A stretch of DNA of 21,682 nt from an uncultured delta proteobacterium (GTDB taxonomy: Bacteria > Myxococcota_A > Bradymonadia > REDH01): the NCBI GenBank assembly GCA_903873545.1, contig CAIQPA010000632.1, positions 1 to 21,682 on the forward strand, given 5' to 3'. The number at the start of each line of letters is the position of its first letter. Position 1 is the stretch's first letter. Below are positions 1 through 7,423 of the stretch, in pieces. The translations under genes were made by a program, and so were the position numbers. The notes below the pieces were generated by a model. It searched no databases, was not told where the DNA came from, and worked only from the letters and a program-made list of their open reading frames with translations.

Positions 1-1547
1 CCGATGGTGCGGAGGTCGTTCCGGAAGGCCTCCATCGCGGCGATGAACTCGGGCCGGTAGCCGTAGGTCAGCATGCCGAAGTTGAACTCGACAGCCTTGC
101 CATCGATGACCTTCTCGCGAATGCCGTTGCCGTCGGCGTCGCGCCAGCCGGCCTCGTCGAGCAGCGCTGCAGCCCGCTTGAGGTCGAACGGCCAGGGCTT
201 GATCGTCTGGTCGTAGTCGGGGCCGGCGATGTAGAAGGGGCCGCTCAGCAGCTGGCCGAGCCCCTGCATGTTCTGCTTGAGCATCAACTCGCGGTTGAAG
301 GCGTGGGTCATTGCGAGGCGGACGCGGCGGTCGCCGAAGAACTTCCCGTCGGCATTCCAGCCGAGGTAGCGGTAGGAGGTGGCCAGGTAGTGGTCAGCCT
401 TGAGCACGCCCGACTTGAAGTCGGGGGTTCCGCCGTCAAGCACCTCGTTCTTGTACTGGTTGGGCTGCAGGTCGATGAAGTCCAAGCCGCCGGCGCGGAG
501 GTTGTTCAACCGGGCGGTGGCGTCGTTGATGACCTTGTACTCGAGCTTCTGGATGGGCGGCTTCTCGCCGTAGAAGTCCTCGTTGCGCTCCAGCTGGATC
601 GCGCCACCCTGCTCCCAGGAGACAAACTTGTAGGGGCCGACGCCGATCGCCTTCTGGTTGAACCAGTGGTTGTTGAAGCGGCGGCCGAGCTCCGACTTGT
701 CGAAGGGCAGGCCATCTTCGTCGAAGGCAAAGAGCCAGCGCGGGTAGGGGAAAAGCCCGATGGTCGTAGCCGTGGAGGTGAACTCGCTCTCCTTCCAGGT
801 AACGATGAACTCGTGGTCATTGATGACCTGCACCTTGTCGAGCTTCTCGAAGTAGTTCCGGTAGTGCGGCGCCTCGACCTGCGGGTTGGTGGCCAGCTCG
901 ACCATGAAGGCGAAGTCGTCGGCGACCAGCTCGTGGTCGGCCTTGAGCCAGTTGTACCGAGCATTGGTGAAGTCCACCGCGGGGCGGTGCCACTTCACTC
1001 CCTTGCGAAGCCAGACATGGTAGGACTTGTGGTCGGCGGTGGCCTCGATGCGCACGGCCAGCCGCGGCGTCCAGCGGTTCGGGTCCTTGCGATCGCGGTC
1101 GGCGAGACCGTCGGTCACGTACGAGTAGATGTCCTGCACGTCGGCTGCGTTTTCGGTGATGTAGTTGAGGCCTGGGATGTCGCTGATGGAGGCGCGGTGG
1201 AGCGTGCCGCCTTCAACCGCGCCTGCCGGCATGGTGGGCGCGTCGCTCACCTTCAGCAGGTTGCCCGGCCGGTTGTAGAGCTCCCAATCGGACTCGGTGA
1301 AGTAGCGCTTTGCCCAACCGCCAGGCCCCTCGGCCGCCGTCGCGCTGGTCGCCGGTGCCGCGTTGCCGCCGCCCTGCACCTTTGACTCGAGCTTGGCGAC
1401 CGCGTCGTTGAGATTTTCTACCGATTTACGGGTCTCTACGACGATCTGCTCCAGGTGGTTCACCTGAACGATGCCCAACACAATCAGGCCGCAGAAGATC
1501 AGGAAGAGGACGGACTGGACGATGGTCGCGACAAACTGTCGTTGCAT
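1..1547 (-). CDS. Family 5 extracellular solute-binding protein (peptide/nickel ABC transporter type), membrane-anchored, 3' end missing
   Basis: This is the periplasmic binding component of an oligopeptide/nickel-type ABC importer (SBP_bac_5 family). The frame is open for 515 codons and runs off the left edge, so the C-terminus is absent. Family-like segments include GVGPYKFVSWEQGG, LERNEDFYGEKPPIQKLEYKV, the RVRLAMTHAFNRELM helix and LLDEAGWRDADGNGIREK. The N-terminus is unusual. Residues 8-28 form one hydrophobic helix with no lipobox, since the Cys at 19 is preceded by Phe. Next comes a heptad-patterned helix with hydrophobic residues at 32, 36, 39, 43, 46, 50, 53 and 57, then a Gly/Ala/Thr-rich linker. 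The ATG at 1547 was chosen because it opens this helix and has GGAG about 10 bases upstream. The substrate cannot be told. The gene lies 80 bases downstream of the RCC1 lipoprotein gene on the same strand; permease genes are not in view. Confidence 0.88.
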   Translation of the reverse strand, partial: MQRQFVATIVQSVLFLIFCGLIVLGIVQVNHLEQIVVETRKSVENLNDAVAKLESKVQGGGNAAPATSATAAEGPGGWAKRYFTESDWELYNRPGNLLKVSDAPTMPAGAVEGGTLHRASISDIPGLNYITENAADVQDIYSYVTDGLADRDRKDPNRWTPRLAVRIEATADHKSYHVWLRKGVKWHRPAVDFTNARYNWLKADHELVADDFAFMVELATNPQVEAPHYRNYFEKLDKVQVINDHEFIVTWKESEFTSTATTIGLFPYPRWLFAFDEDGLPFDKSELGRRFNNHWFNQKAIGVGPYKFVSWEQGGAIQLERNEDFYGEKPPIQKLEYKVINDATARLNNLRAGGLDFIDLQPNQYKNEVLDGGTPDFKSGVLKADHYLATSYRYLGWNADGKFFGDRRVRLAMTHAFNRELMLKQNMQGLGQLLSGPFYIAGPDYDQTIKPWPFDLKRAAALLDEAGWRDADGNGIREKVIDGKAVEFNFGMLTYGYRPEFIAAMEAFRNDLRTI

Positions 1548-1627
1548 GGCGAAGAGACTCCGGCTTCGGGCGGACACAAATCTAGGTCGAAGGGCTGCAG
1601 GTCGCTAGTGGCAACGCGGGTCTGCCG

Positions 1628-2947
1628 TCAACGCGCCTTGTCCTCTGTCGCGGAGAACTCGACAGGCGCAGGCAGCTCGCCTGGGTCGTCACCCCAGTTC
1701 TCCATGCCTACCTTGCGGCTGCCGAGCTGGTTTGCCAGGCCGTTCTCGCCCCAGCAACGGAGCGAGGTGCCGAAGACGGCGCAGCTCCAGCGGGGACCTG
1801 CTGCCACCGCACGTGCGGGCACTTTGGGCCCGAGGTTGATGGTCGGCATCGCGCCCACCGCAAACTCGGCGCCCGCGTCGTCCGCATCCCCTCGGCCAAG
1901 CTGACCCGCAGCCCCGCGTCCGAAGCAGGAGACCTCGCCTGCGGCTGTCGTCAGGCAGGTGTGCTGGCTGCCCGCCGACACCGAGGTGATCACCGTGGCA
2001 AACCGGATGGGCTCCACCGACGTCACCTGCTCGTCGTCGCCAATGGCGCTGGTGCTGCCCGTGCCGAGCCGGCCATCCCACCCGTAACCCCAGCAGCGGG
2101 CGGTCCCGTTCGCCATGAGCGCGCAGCTGTGGAGGTCGCCCGCTGAAATCGCGACGGCCGGTCCGCCAAGCGCAACGCGCTGGCCCGCGGAAGGAAACCG
2201 CTGCGGTGTGTCGCCCCAACTCAGCCGGTCGCCGCGGCCGGTCTGCCCGGATTCGCCCCGGCCCCAGCAGAGCACATCGCCTCCATCGAGCAGCGCGCAG
2301 GTGTGCTTGGCGCCCGCGGCCACGCCGATTGCCTTCGCGCCCAGAGGTACAGGTCCCCGGGCATCGGGCCGCTCTCCAGGCAGCAAGCCGTAGTCTGCCG
2401 TATCGCCGTAGCCGAGCTGGCCCGCCTCGTTGGCGCCCCAACAGAAGATGTTGCCGCGGTCTGTCACCGCACAGCTGTGTGCGAAGCCTGCGGCGACCCC
2501 AATCGCCCGCTCGCCGAGACTGATCGAAGACATCTCCGAGACGGTCTCGTTGTCGCCCATGTTGTCGCGTCCGCCACGACCGAGCTGCCCGCGCAGGTTG
2601 CGGCCCCAGCAGCGTACCTGCCCGCGATCGCTCACCGCGCAGGTGTGGTCTTCACCGGCATCAGCCGACACAACCTTGCCCGGAACCGAGACGAGGCCGC
2701 CTGCGCCGGCAACCTCGTCGTCACCGATGGACTGCCGTTCGCCGTAGCCCAACTGCCCGAACTCGCCGCGGCCCCAGCAGCGCATGGTGCCGTCTGTCAT
2801 CACAGCGCAGGTGTGGCCACCGCCGATCGTGGCGAAGGCCGCTGCCTCGCTGGGCCCCGATCCCTGCTGAGGCCCTCCGCAGGCTGCGAGCAAGAGCGCT
2901 GCGACGAAGGCGGCGAGGAGAGGCGTCCCTGAGTGCGAGGTCGACAT
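1628..2947 (-). CDS. RCC1-repeat (seven-blade propeller) lipoprotein
   Basis: A 439-residue secreted lipoprotein. Residues 1-23 are a type II signal peptide with a hydrophobic core and lipobox LLAAC, so Cys23 would be lipidated. The rest, from about residue 40 to the C-terminus, consists of seven RCC1-type repeats with the core G-x-H-(T/S)-C-A-(V/L)...C-W-G...G-Q-L-G, enough for a closed seven-blade beta-propeller. Every repeat carries two cysteines, one in the HTCAV-like strand and one in CWG (CFG in the sixth), which suggests one disulfide per blade. Acidic loops such as GDDE and GDNE sit between blades. The frame is open upstream to 3304, but that part overlaps rlmN and has no signal. The ATG at 2947 has GGGAG about 8 bases upstream and its own promoter-like site. 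The binding partner is unknown; RCC1 proteins generally act as protein-interaction platforms. Confidence 0.9.
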   Translation of the reverse strand: MSTSHSGTPLLAAFVAALLLAACGGPQQGSGPSEAAAFATIGGGHTCAVMTDGTMRCWGRGEFGQLGYGERQSIGDDEVAGAGGLVSVPGKVVSADAGEDHTCAVSDRGQVRCWGRNLRGQLGRGGRDNMGDNETVSEMSSISLGERAIGVAAGFAHSCAVTDRGNIFCWGANEAGQLGYGDTADYGLLPGERPDARGPVPLGAKAIGVAAGAKHTCALLDGGDVLCWGRGESGQTGRGDRLSWGDTPQRFPSAGQRVALGGPAVAISAGDLHSCALMANGTARCWGYGWDGRLGTGSTSAIGDDEQVTSVEPIRFATVITSVSAGSQHTCLTTAAGEVSCFGRGAAGQLGRGDADDAGAEFAVGAMPTINLGPKVPARAVAAGPRWSCAVFGTSLRCWGENGLANQLGSRKVGMENWGDDPGELPAPVEFSATEDKAR

Positions 2948-2977
2948 AAGCGTGCTCCCGAGCGATGAAGTAACCCG

Positions 2978-3007
2978 AGTATGGCCCGATCCGCGCGATA
3001 GCGTCAA
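2978..3007 (-). promoter_or_regulatory. Sigma70-like promoter for the RCC1 lipoprotein gene
   Basis: On the minus strand, TTGACG (3007-3002) is followed after 18 bases by CATACT (2983-2978). It lies in the 82-base gap between the rlmN stop and the RCC1 gene start, and would give a leader of about 24 bases. The -35 matches five of six consensus positions and the -10 four of six. Promoter consensus in GC-rich deltaproteobacteria is loose, so this is a candidate. Confidence 0.5.
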
Positions 3008-3029
3008 CCACGCTGATAGGCGGTCGGCT

Positions 3030-4115
3030 TCACACCTCGCCAGCCTCCGGACGAAGGCCGAGCTGCCGCGCGCGGAGCTGCCCGCAGGCACCATCGGCGC
3101 TCTGACCCACCGTGCGGCGGAGCGTCGCCGAGACCCCTGCCGCACGGAGCCGGCGCACGAAGGCATTGGCAACCGGCCAGGGCGTTGTCTCGAAGGGCAT
3201 GCCCTCCACCCGGTTCCAGCGAATCGCCGACAGGTGGCCACGCCGGCCCGCCAGCAGCGTTGCCATTGCTTCCGACTCTTCTTCGCCATCGTTGATGCCC
3301 GCAAGCAGCACCATCTCGACCTGAAAGGGACGGCCGGTCGCGGCTGCGAAGCGGTCGGCGGCCTCCAGCAACGATACCGGCGTCGCCTTCGTCTGCGTCG
3401 GGATGAGCGCCGCCCGCGTTTCGGCGCGCGCGCTGTGCAGCGAAAGCGCCAGCGTGAACTTCCGTCCGGTCGCGGTCAGGCGGTCGATGGCCGACGCGGG
3501 TCCGACCGTGCTGACAATCACGTGCCGCGGCCCAATGCCGGCCTCATCGCGAAGGATGTCGAGTGCAGCCGCCACCGCCTGCAGGTTCTGCGTCGGCTCC
3601 CCCGACCCCATGAAGACGATCCGTTCCACCGAACCCCGCCTCCGCAGGTGCACCACCTGCTCCAGGATCTCCGAGACCGTGAGGTTGCGGGCTACCTTGT
3701 CGAGGCCCGACGCACAGAAGCGGCAGGCCATCGCGCAGCCCACCTGCGACGAGATGCAGGCCGAGCCGGCTGCGGCCCGCGCCGGCCGCATCGCGGTGTC
3801 GAGGTGGGGCGGAGCGCTCGCGCCGGGCAGGTGAACGGCCTCCACCGAGCGGCCATCGTTGAGCTGTAGCAAGATTTTGCAGGAGCCGTCGCTGCTCGGC
3901 GAATGGGTCACGATGGAGGTGCCGAGCCATGCGAAGCGCGCATCGAAAGCCTGTCGCAGCCGCTCAGGAACCGATTCGTCTGCCATCGGGTCGCCGCCCG
4001 CCAACAGCGTCCGCCGAAGCCGCATCGCATGCATCGGGGCATAGCCGGCCGTGCGCGCAGCCTCGCCCGCCTCGTCGGCCGTCAGCGAGAGAAAGGCGGG
4101 CCTACCGTCCGTCAA
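3030..4115 (-). CDS. rlmN: RlmN-family radical SAM rRNA/tRNA adenine C2-methyltransferase
   Basis: A 361-residue member of the RlmN/Cfr family, which methylates C2 of adenosine (A2503 of 23S rRNA and A37 of some tRNAs in E. coli) using SAM and a 4Fe-4S cluster. The cluster motif C-x3-C-x2-C is at 127/131/134. The two cysteines needed by the family are present: Cys120 in ACISSQVGC and Cys344 in the C-terminal ACGQLRA. VSTVG, LALSLHSAR and LLAGINDGEEESEAM also match. The usual GMGEP loop reads GSGEP here. The TTG at 4115 overlaps the upstream ferredoxin stop as TTGA and has AGAGG about 6 bases before it. An open frame extends to 4196 but would add 27 Arg-rich residues inside the ferredoxin gene. 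Last gene of the glp cluster. It may be a divergent paralogue rather than the sole RlmN. Confidence 0.87.
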   Translation of the reverse strand: MTDGRPAFLSLTADEAGEAARTAGYAPMHAMRLRRTLLAGGDPMADESVPERLRQAFDARFAWLGTSIVTHSPSSDGSCKILLQLNDGRSVEAVHLPGASAPPHLDTAMRPARAAAGSACISSQVGCAMACRFCASGLDKVARNLTVSEILEQVVHLRRRGSVERIVFMGSGEPTQNLQAVAAALDILRDEAGIGPRHVIVSTVGPASAIDRLTATGRKFTLALSLHSARAETRAALIPTQTKATPVSLLEAADRFAAATGRPFQVEMVLLAGINDGEEESEAMATLLAGRRGHLSAIRWNRVEGMPFETTPWPVANAFVRRLRAAGVSATLRRTVGQSADGACGQLRARQLGLRPEAGEV

Positions 4116-4528
4116 GCGGCCTCTTCGCCGCGGAGCCCTGCCAGCAGACGCACGATGGGCAGCCCCGATGGGCAGAGTGGCTCGCAGGCGCCGCAATCGG
4201 TGCAGCCCAGCCTGACGGCATCCACCTTCGCGGAGGCCGCGGCTGTCCCGTCGCGTCCTGCAGCGAGCATCAGCGCCGAGAGGCTCAACGGGCCGTCGGG
4301 AGAGGAGGCGGCGGGCAGGCAGACGGCATCACAGAGTCCGCAGCCGATGCAGCCCATGGCCCTCGGGCGGAGTTTGCGTTCGGGCCGGCTGAGCGGCTCG
4401 ATGTGATCGGGCCGGTAGTTCGAAAGAAAACGGCCTTCGCCGCCAGCATCGTAACGGAAGGTCAACTTGAGGAACCAGTGGCGCCAGAAGTAGAAGGCGA
4501 GCAGCGCGAGTGCGTGGAGTCGCTTCAT
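4112..4528 (-). CDS. Small membrane-associated two-cluster 4Fe-4S ferredoxin, GlpC-like N-terminal part only
   Basis: A 138-residue protein with two C-x2-C-x2-C-x3-C clusters: Cys60/63/66/70 and Cys109/112/115/119, the second followed by Pro. Residues 5-24 are hydrophobic and aromatic and could anchor or dock it at the membrane. It sits where glpC is found in glpABC operons, directly after glpB with a 4-base ATGA overlap. E. coli GlpC, about 400 residues, continues into cysteine-rich CCG domains; this protein stops after the second cluster. The likely role is to pass electrons from the glycerol-3-phosphate dehydrogenase flavoproteins to the quinone pool or another carrier, which is inferred from context. 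An open frame upstream to 4969 lies inside glpB and is not coding. The stop overlaps the rlmN start. Confidence 0.85.
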   Translation of the reverse strand: MKRLHALALLAFYFWRHWFLKLTFRYDAGGEGRFLSNYRPDHIEPLSRPERKLRPRAMGCIGCGLCDAVCLPAASSPDGPLSLSALMLAAGRDGTAAASAKVDAVRLGCTDCGACEPLCPSGLPIVRLLAGLRGEEAA

Positions 4529-5742
4529 CGGGCCGCCTCCTCGAGCGCCTGCTTGGCGACCTCGATGCCGGTCGCAACCGCAAGTCCGAAGGCTGTCTGG
4601 TCGCGTGCAGCGTCGTGGCCGGCGAGCGCGCCGCCACAGGCGAAGAGGCCTCTCTCGCCCAAGACAGCGAGCTGCCGATCGGTTGCAATCCCGCGCACGC
4701 CCGACCCCTGTGGCAACCAAGGTGCTGGCCCCGTCGCGTCCAACGCGGAACCTGCCGCCGTCGTCCATCGCGCCTCGACAGCCGCGCTGCCGCGCCAGGC
4801 CGGTGACCCCGTCGCCAGAAGCAGCGCCGGCGCGTCGGCCTCGAGCAGGCCCGATGAGACCCGCCAACCCGAGGTGCCGGCCTCTGCAGCGCTGCCAAGC
4901 GCGCCCGTTCTCTCCACCCCGGCCTCCGAGAGCGCTCGGTCCAACTGCGCCCGAAGCCGCAGCCCCCATGCCGGCTCCGTCGTCGCTGCAAGCTCTAGCA
5001 CCGGCCGGCCCAGCCGCTCCGACAGCGCCGCGCGCAACGATGCAGCCCGCTCAAAGGTGGCCCCCAGCAGCGGCGGCAACACGAGGACACCCTCGCCCGG
5101 CGCCGCGCGTAGAAGCCCCTGCCAGGCCTCCACATCCCACGCCGAAGTCGCGGCGGCCGCCTGAAGCAGCCCGCCCCAACGATGCGCCGTCGCAACCTCG
5201 AACGACTCCGCTTCGCCCAGTCCCGCATCCCGCCACATCGCGGCGAGCCAGGTTGCTGAACAGCAGGGCATGGCAGCGAAGCCAACAAAGGTGGGGCTGC
5301 GATGCGCCGTCGTCATCATGCCAGCCGGCACGAGGTCGGCGCTCCGGAGCAGCCCCTCGGTCACCGGCAACGCGAGCGCCCGAGGCTGCACCGTCGCCTC
5401 CAGCCCCACCAGCCGCAGCGCACGCTCCGTGCGACGCTGCACCTCATCTGCGCCCCAGCCGAACTGTACGAAGGGGTGGTTCGGATAGGCCTGCCCGAGC
5501 GCCGCGATACGTTCGCTCGGCCCCCACTTGCGGCTGCTGCTCGCCACCGTTGGCAGGCTGCCCACCGCAGCCGGCGGCGGTGCGATCGGTCCGAACAGGT
5601 GGCCCATGCCCGACCAATGGAGGCTCGCCCCTTGGCCCGCATCGCAGACCAGCACCTTGGCGCCCGCCTCAACCGCGGCAAGCGCGGCAGTCGTACCGGC
5701 CAGCCCCGCACCGACCACGATCAGGTCGAACCGAGCCGTCAC
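4525..5742 (-). CDS. glpB: GlpB-like FAD/NAD-binding flavoprotein (anaerobic glycerol-3-phosphate dehydrogenase subunit B)
   Basis: A 405-residue flavoprotein. It starts with an FAD-binding Rossmann motif, DLIVVGAGLAGTTAA (residues 6-20), and ends with a GlpB-like region: QGSGVRGIATDRQL, then GLFACGGALAGHD and a terminal helix. AYPNHPFVQFG and VLVLPPLLG also resemble the corresponding stretches of E. coli GlpB as recalled. GlpB is a subunit of the anaerobic glycerol-3-phosphate dehydrogenase complex, working with GlpA and GlpC. The start is GTG, overlapping the glpA stop as GTGA, with a strong GGAGG six bases upstream. Its stop overlaps the ferredoxin gene as ATGA, so the three are probably translationally coupled. 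It could also be described simply as a FAD-dependent oxidoreductase, but position and length favour GlpB. Confidence 0.83.
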   Translation of the reverse strand: MTARFDLIVVGAGLAGTTAALAAVEAGAKVLVCDAGQGASLHWSGMGHLFGPIAPPPAAVGSLPTVASSSRKWGPSERIAALGQAYPNHPFVQFGWGADEVQRRTERALRLVGLEATVQPRALALPVTEGLLRSADLVPAGMMTTAHRSPTFVGFAAMPCCSATWLAAMWRDAGLGEAESFEVATAHRWGGLLQAAAATSAWDVEAWQGLLRAAPGEGVLVLPPLLGATFERAASLRAALSERLGRPVLELAATTEPAWGLRLRAQLDRALSEAGVERTGALGSAAEAGTSGWRVSSGLLEADAPALLLATGSPAWRGSAAVEARWTTAAGSALDATGPAPWLPQGSGVRGIATDRQLAVLGERGLFACGGALAGHDAARDQTAFGLAVATGIEVAKQALEEAAR

Positions 5743-7418
5743 AGCCCACCTCCGAGCCCGGCAAGCAGCGCATGCGCGGCCCGCGTCTCGGCCATCGCGG
5801 CGCCGCTGCTGAGGAGCCCGCGCCGGTCCTCCCAGCGCGACTGCATGAAGGCCAGCGCTACATCGGTCATGCAGGAGGGGGCCAACCCACGCTCCTCGCA
5901 GAAGATCCGGGCCGCGGGCAGAATCGAGCGCACGCCAAAGTCGCCGCCAACGCCCAGTCTGCAGCGCCGCTTGAGGTCGTCGAGCTGCACCACAGCCTCG
6001 TTGCGCATGCAGTAGCGGACCTCTGCCTCGATGACCGGTTCGGCAGGATCGACGATGGCGGCCATGCTGGGCGTCTCGCGCACCATCTCCAGAATCTGCT
6101 CTGCCCGTGAGCCGTGGCGATAGAGAATGCGCGAACCGGCGACCGCGCTCACGCCCGCCTCCACAAAATCGCGGACCATCAGCCCGTGGTGTTCACCGCC
6201 GGGTAGGGCGCGTGTCGCGGTCTCGCAGGCCACGCTCCGGCCGAGGGACTGCATGAGCGCATCGGTCGCCTCCTCCGCCATGATGCGGTAGGTTGCCAGC
6301 TTGCCGCCGGCGATGGAGAAGAAGCCGTCTAGCCCCTCGCTCCGGTGGTCGTAGAGGCGGTGGGCGCGGCTCAGGTCGTCTTCGTTTTGACCGTAGCCGT
6401 GAAGCGTTGCGCGGCATCCGACGGTCGTTCCAATCAGCGGATAGCGTCGGATTGTCGGGAAGATAGATTCTACTCCTTGGAGCAGATACTCTATCTCATC
6501 TTCGAGCACCGGGATGCGCTCCAGGTCGCCGTAGTAGTCGTCGTCCGTGGTGCCGATGAGGGTCGTGTTCTGCTGCGGGCAGATGAAAATCTGACGCCCG
6601 TCGATCGCGCTCGCCAGCACCGCATAGTTGGTTACCCGGCCAGCGGTGACGAGGTGAACCCCCTTTCCAGGCCGAACCTTCACCGACGAAGCCCCCTCCT
6701 TCGCCGCAATCCCCATGCTCCAGGGGCCGCCCGCGTTGATGACCCGCGACGCAAAGAGCTCCCTGCGCGCGCCCGACAAACGGTCGACCAGCCGGACCCC
6801 AAGCACCCGGCCGCCCTCGCGAATTAGCCCCTCCACCTTGTGGTAGGTCAGAAGCTCTGCGCCGTGCTCTGCCGCATCGAGTGCGTTGATGAGCGTCAAA
6901 CGCTGCGCATCGATGCCCCACTCGTCCATCGTGATGGCGCCAAGCAGGTTCTTGGCCAGCCCAGGCTCCACGCGTAGCGCCTCTTCCCGCGTGAGCCGCG
7001 TGTGCATCAGCCCCCGCTTGAGCGGCTGGTAGCGGTCGTAGACCGTGAAGAAGACCTCCGCGAGCTCCAGCATGACCCGCTCTTTGATGCCACCCTCCTG
7101 CCAGGGGAGCAGGAAGGGGATGCGGAAGATGAGGTGGGGCGCGATCTGCTGGATAAAGCCGGAGTCGAGGCAGGAGAGCCGCGTCACCGACGGGTCAGAG
7201 GTCAGATAGCGCAACCCGCCGTGGATCATACCTGAGCTGGCCCAGGTTGCTCCGGTCGCAAGGTCGCGCATCTCGCACAGCGTCACATGCAGACCCCGCA
7301 GCGCCGCGTCGCGCGCGATGCCGGCGCCATTGATGCCTCCGCCAATGACGATGAGGTCGAGCGGCTGCTCACGCGTTCCCGCGGGACGAGGCCCCGTCTG
7401 GCGTGAGGTGGCCGCCAT
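5739..7418 (-). CDS. glpA: FAD-dependent glycerol-3-phosphate dehydrogenase (GlpA/GlpD)
   Basis: A 559-residue enzyme that oxidises sn-glycerol-3-phosphate to dihydroxyacetone phosphate, feeding electrons to the respiratory chain. The FAD motif DLIVIGGGINGAGIARDAAL is at 21-40, and the family signature TGATWASSGMIHGGLRYL follows at 55-72. The C-terminal region (EAEVRYCMRNE from 464, LKRRCRLG near 485) resembles the helical DAO_C domain of GlpD. I see no clustered cysteines of the kind that bind the 2Fe-2S centre in the C-terminal BFD-like domain of E. coli GlpA. The enzyme is therefore GlpD-like in sequence but sits in a glpAB(C)-type operon. The ATG at 7418 lies 5 bases after the aspS stop; no strong Shine-Dalgarno is visible, so re-initiation after aspS is likely. 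Confidence 0.92.
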   Translation of the reverse strand: MAATSRQTGPRPAGTREQPLDLIVIGGGINGAGIARDAALRGLHVTLCEMRDLATGATWASSGMIHGGLRYLTSDPSVTRLSCLDSGFIQQIAPHLIFRIPFLLPWQEGGIKERVMLELAEVFFTVYDRYQPLKRGLMHTRLTREEALRVEPGLAKNLLGAITMDEWGIDAQRLTLINALDAAEHGAELLTYHKVEGLIREGGRVLGVRLVDRLSGARRELFASRVINAGGPWSMGIAAKEGASSVKVRPGKGVHLVTAGRVTNYAVLASAIDGRQIFICPQQNTTLIGTTDDDYYGDLERIPVLEDEIEYLLQGVESIFPTIRRYPLIGTTVGCRATLHGYGQNEDDLSRAHRLYDHRSEGLDGFFSIAGGKLATYRIMAEEATDALMQSLGRSVACETATRALPGGEHHGLMVRDFVEAGVSAVAGSRILYRHGSRAEQILEMVRETPSMAAIVDPAEPVIEAEVRYCMRNEAVVQLDDLKRRCRLGVGGDFGVRSILPAARIFCEERGLAPSCMTDVALAFMQSRWEDRRGLLSSGAAMAETRAAHALLAGLGGGL

Positions 7419-7423
7419 CGTGA

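Noticed and set aside
303..1385. A 360-codon open frame on the plus strand
   Set aside because: Antisense to the solute-binding protein gene; Val/Leu/Glu-rich without domain features.
1603..1632. TTGACG with an 18-base spacer to TAGCGA as promoter for the solute-binding gene
   Set aside because: The -35 overlaps the RCC1 stop codon and the -10 matches only two consensus positions.
2948..3304. N-terminal extension of the RCC1 lipoprotein to 3304
   Set aside because: The extension overlaps rlmN, is Arg-rich and would bury the lipoprotein signal peptide. The ATG at 2947 has a Shine-Dalgarno and promoter.
4112..4969. A 285-codon frame that would fuse the ferredoxin to an N-terminal extension
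   Set aside because: The extra part lies wholly inside glpB and is Gly/Arg-rich. The ATG at 4528 overlaps the glpB stop as ATGA.
3929..6110. Open frames of 411 and 501 codons on the plus strand
   Set aside because: They are Pro/Arg/Ala-rich shadows of the glpA, glpB, ferredoxin and rlmN genes.
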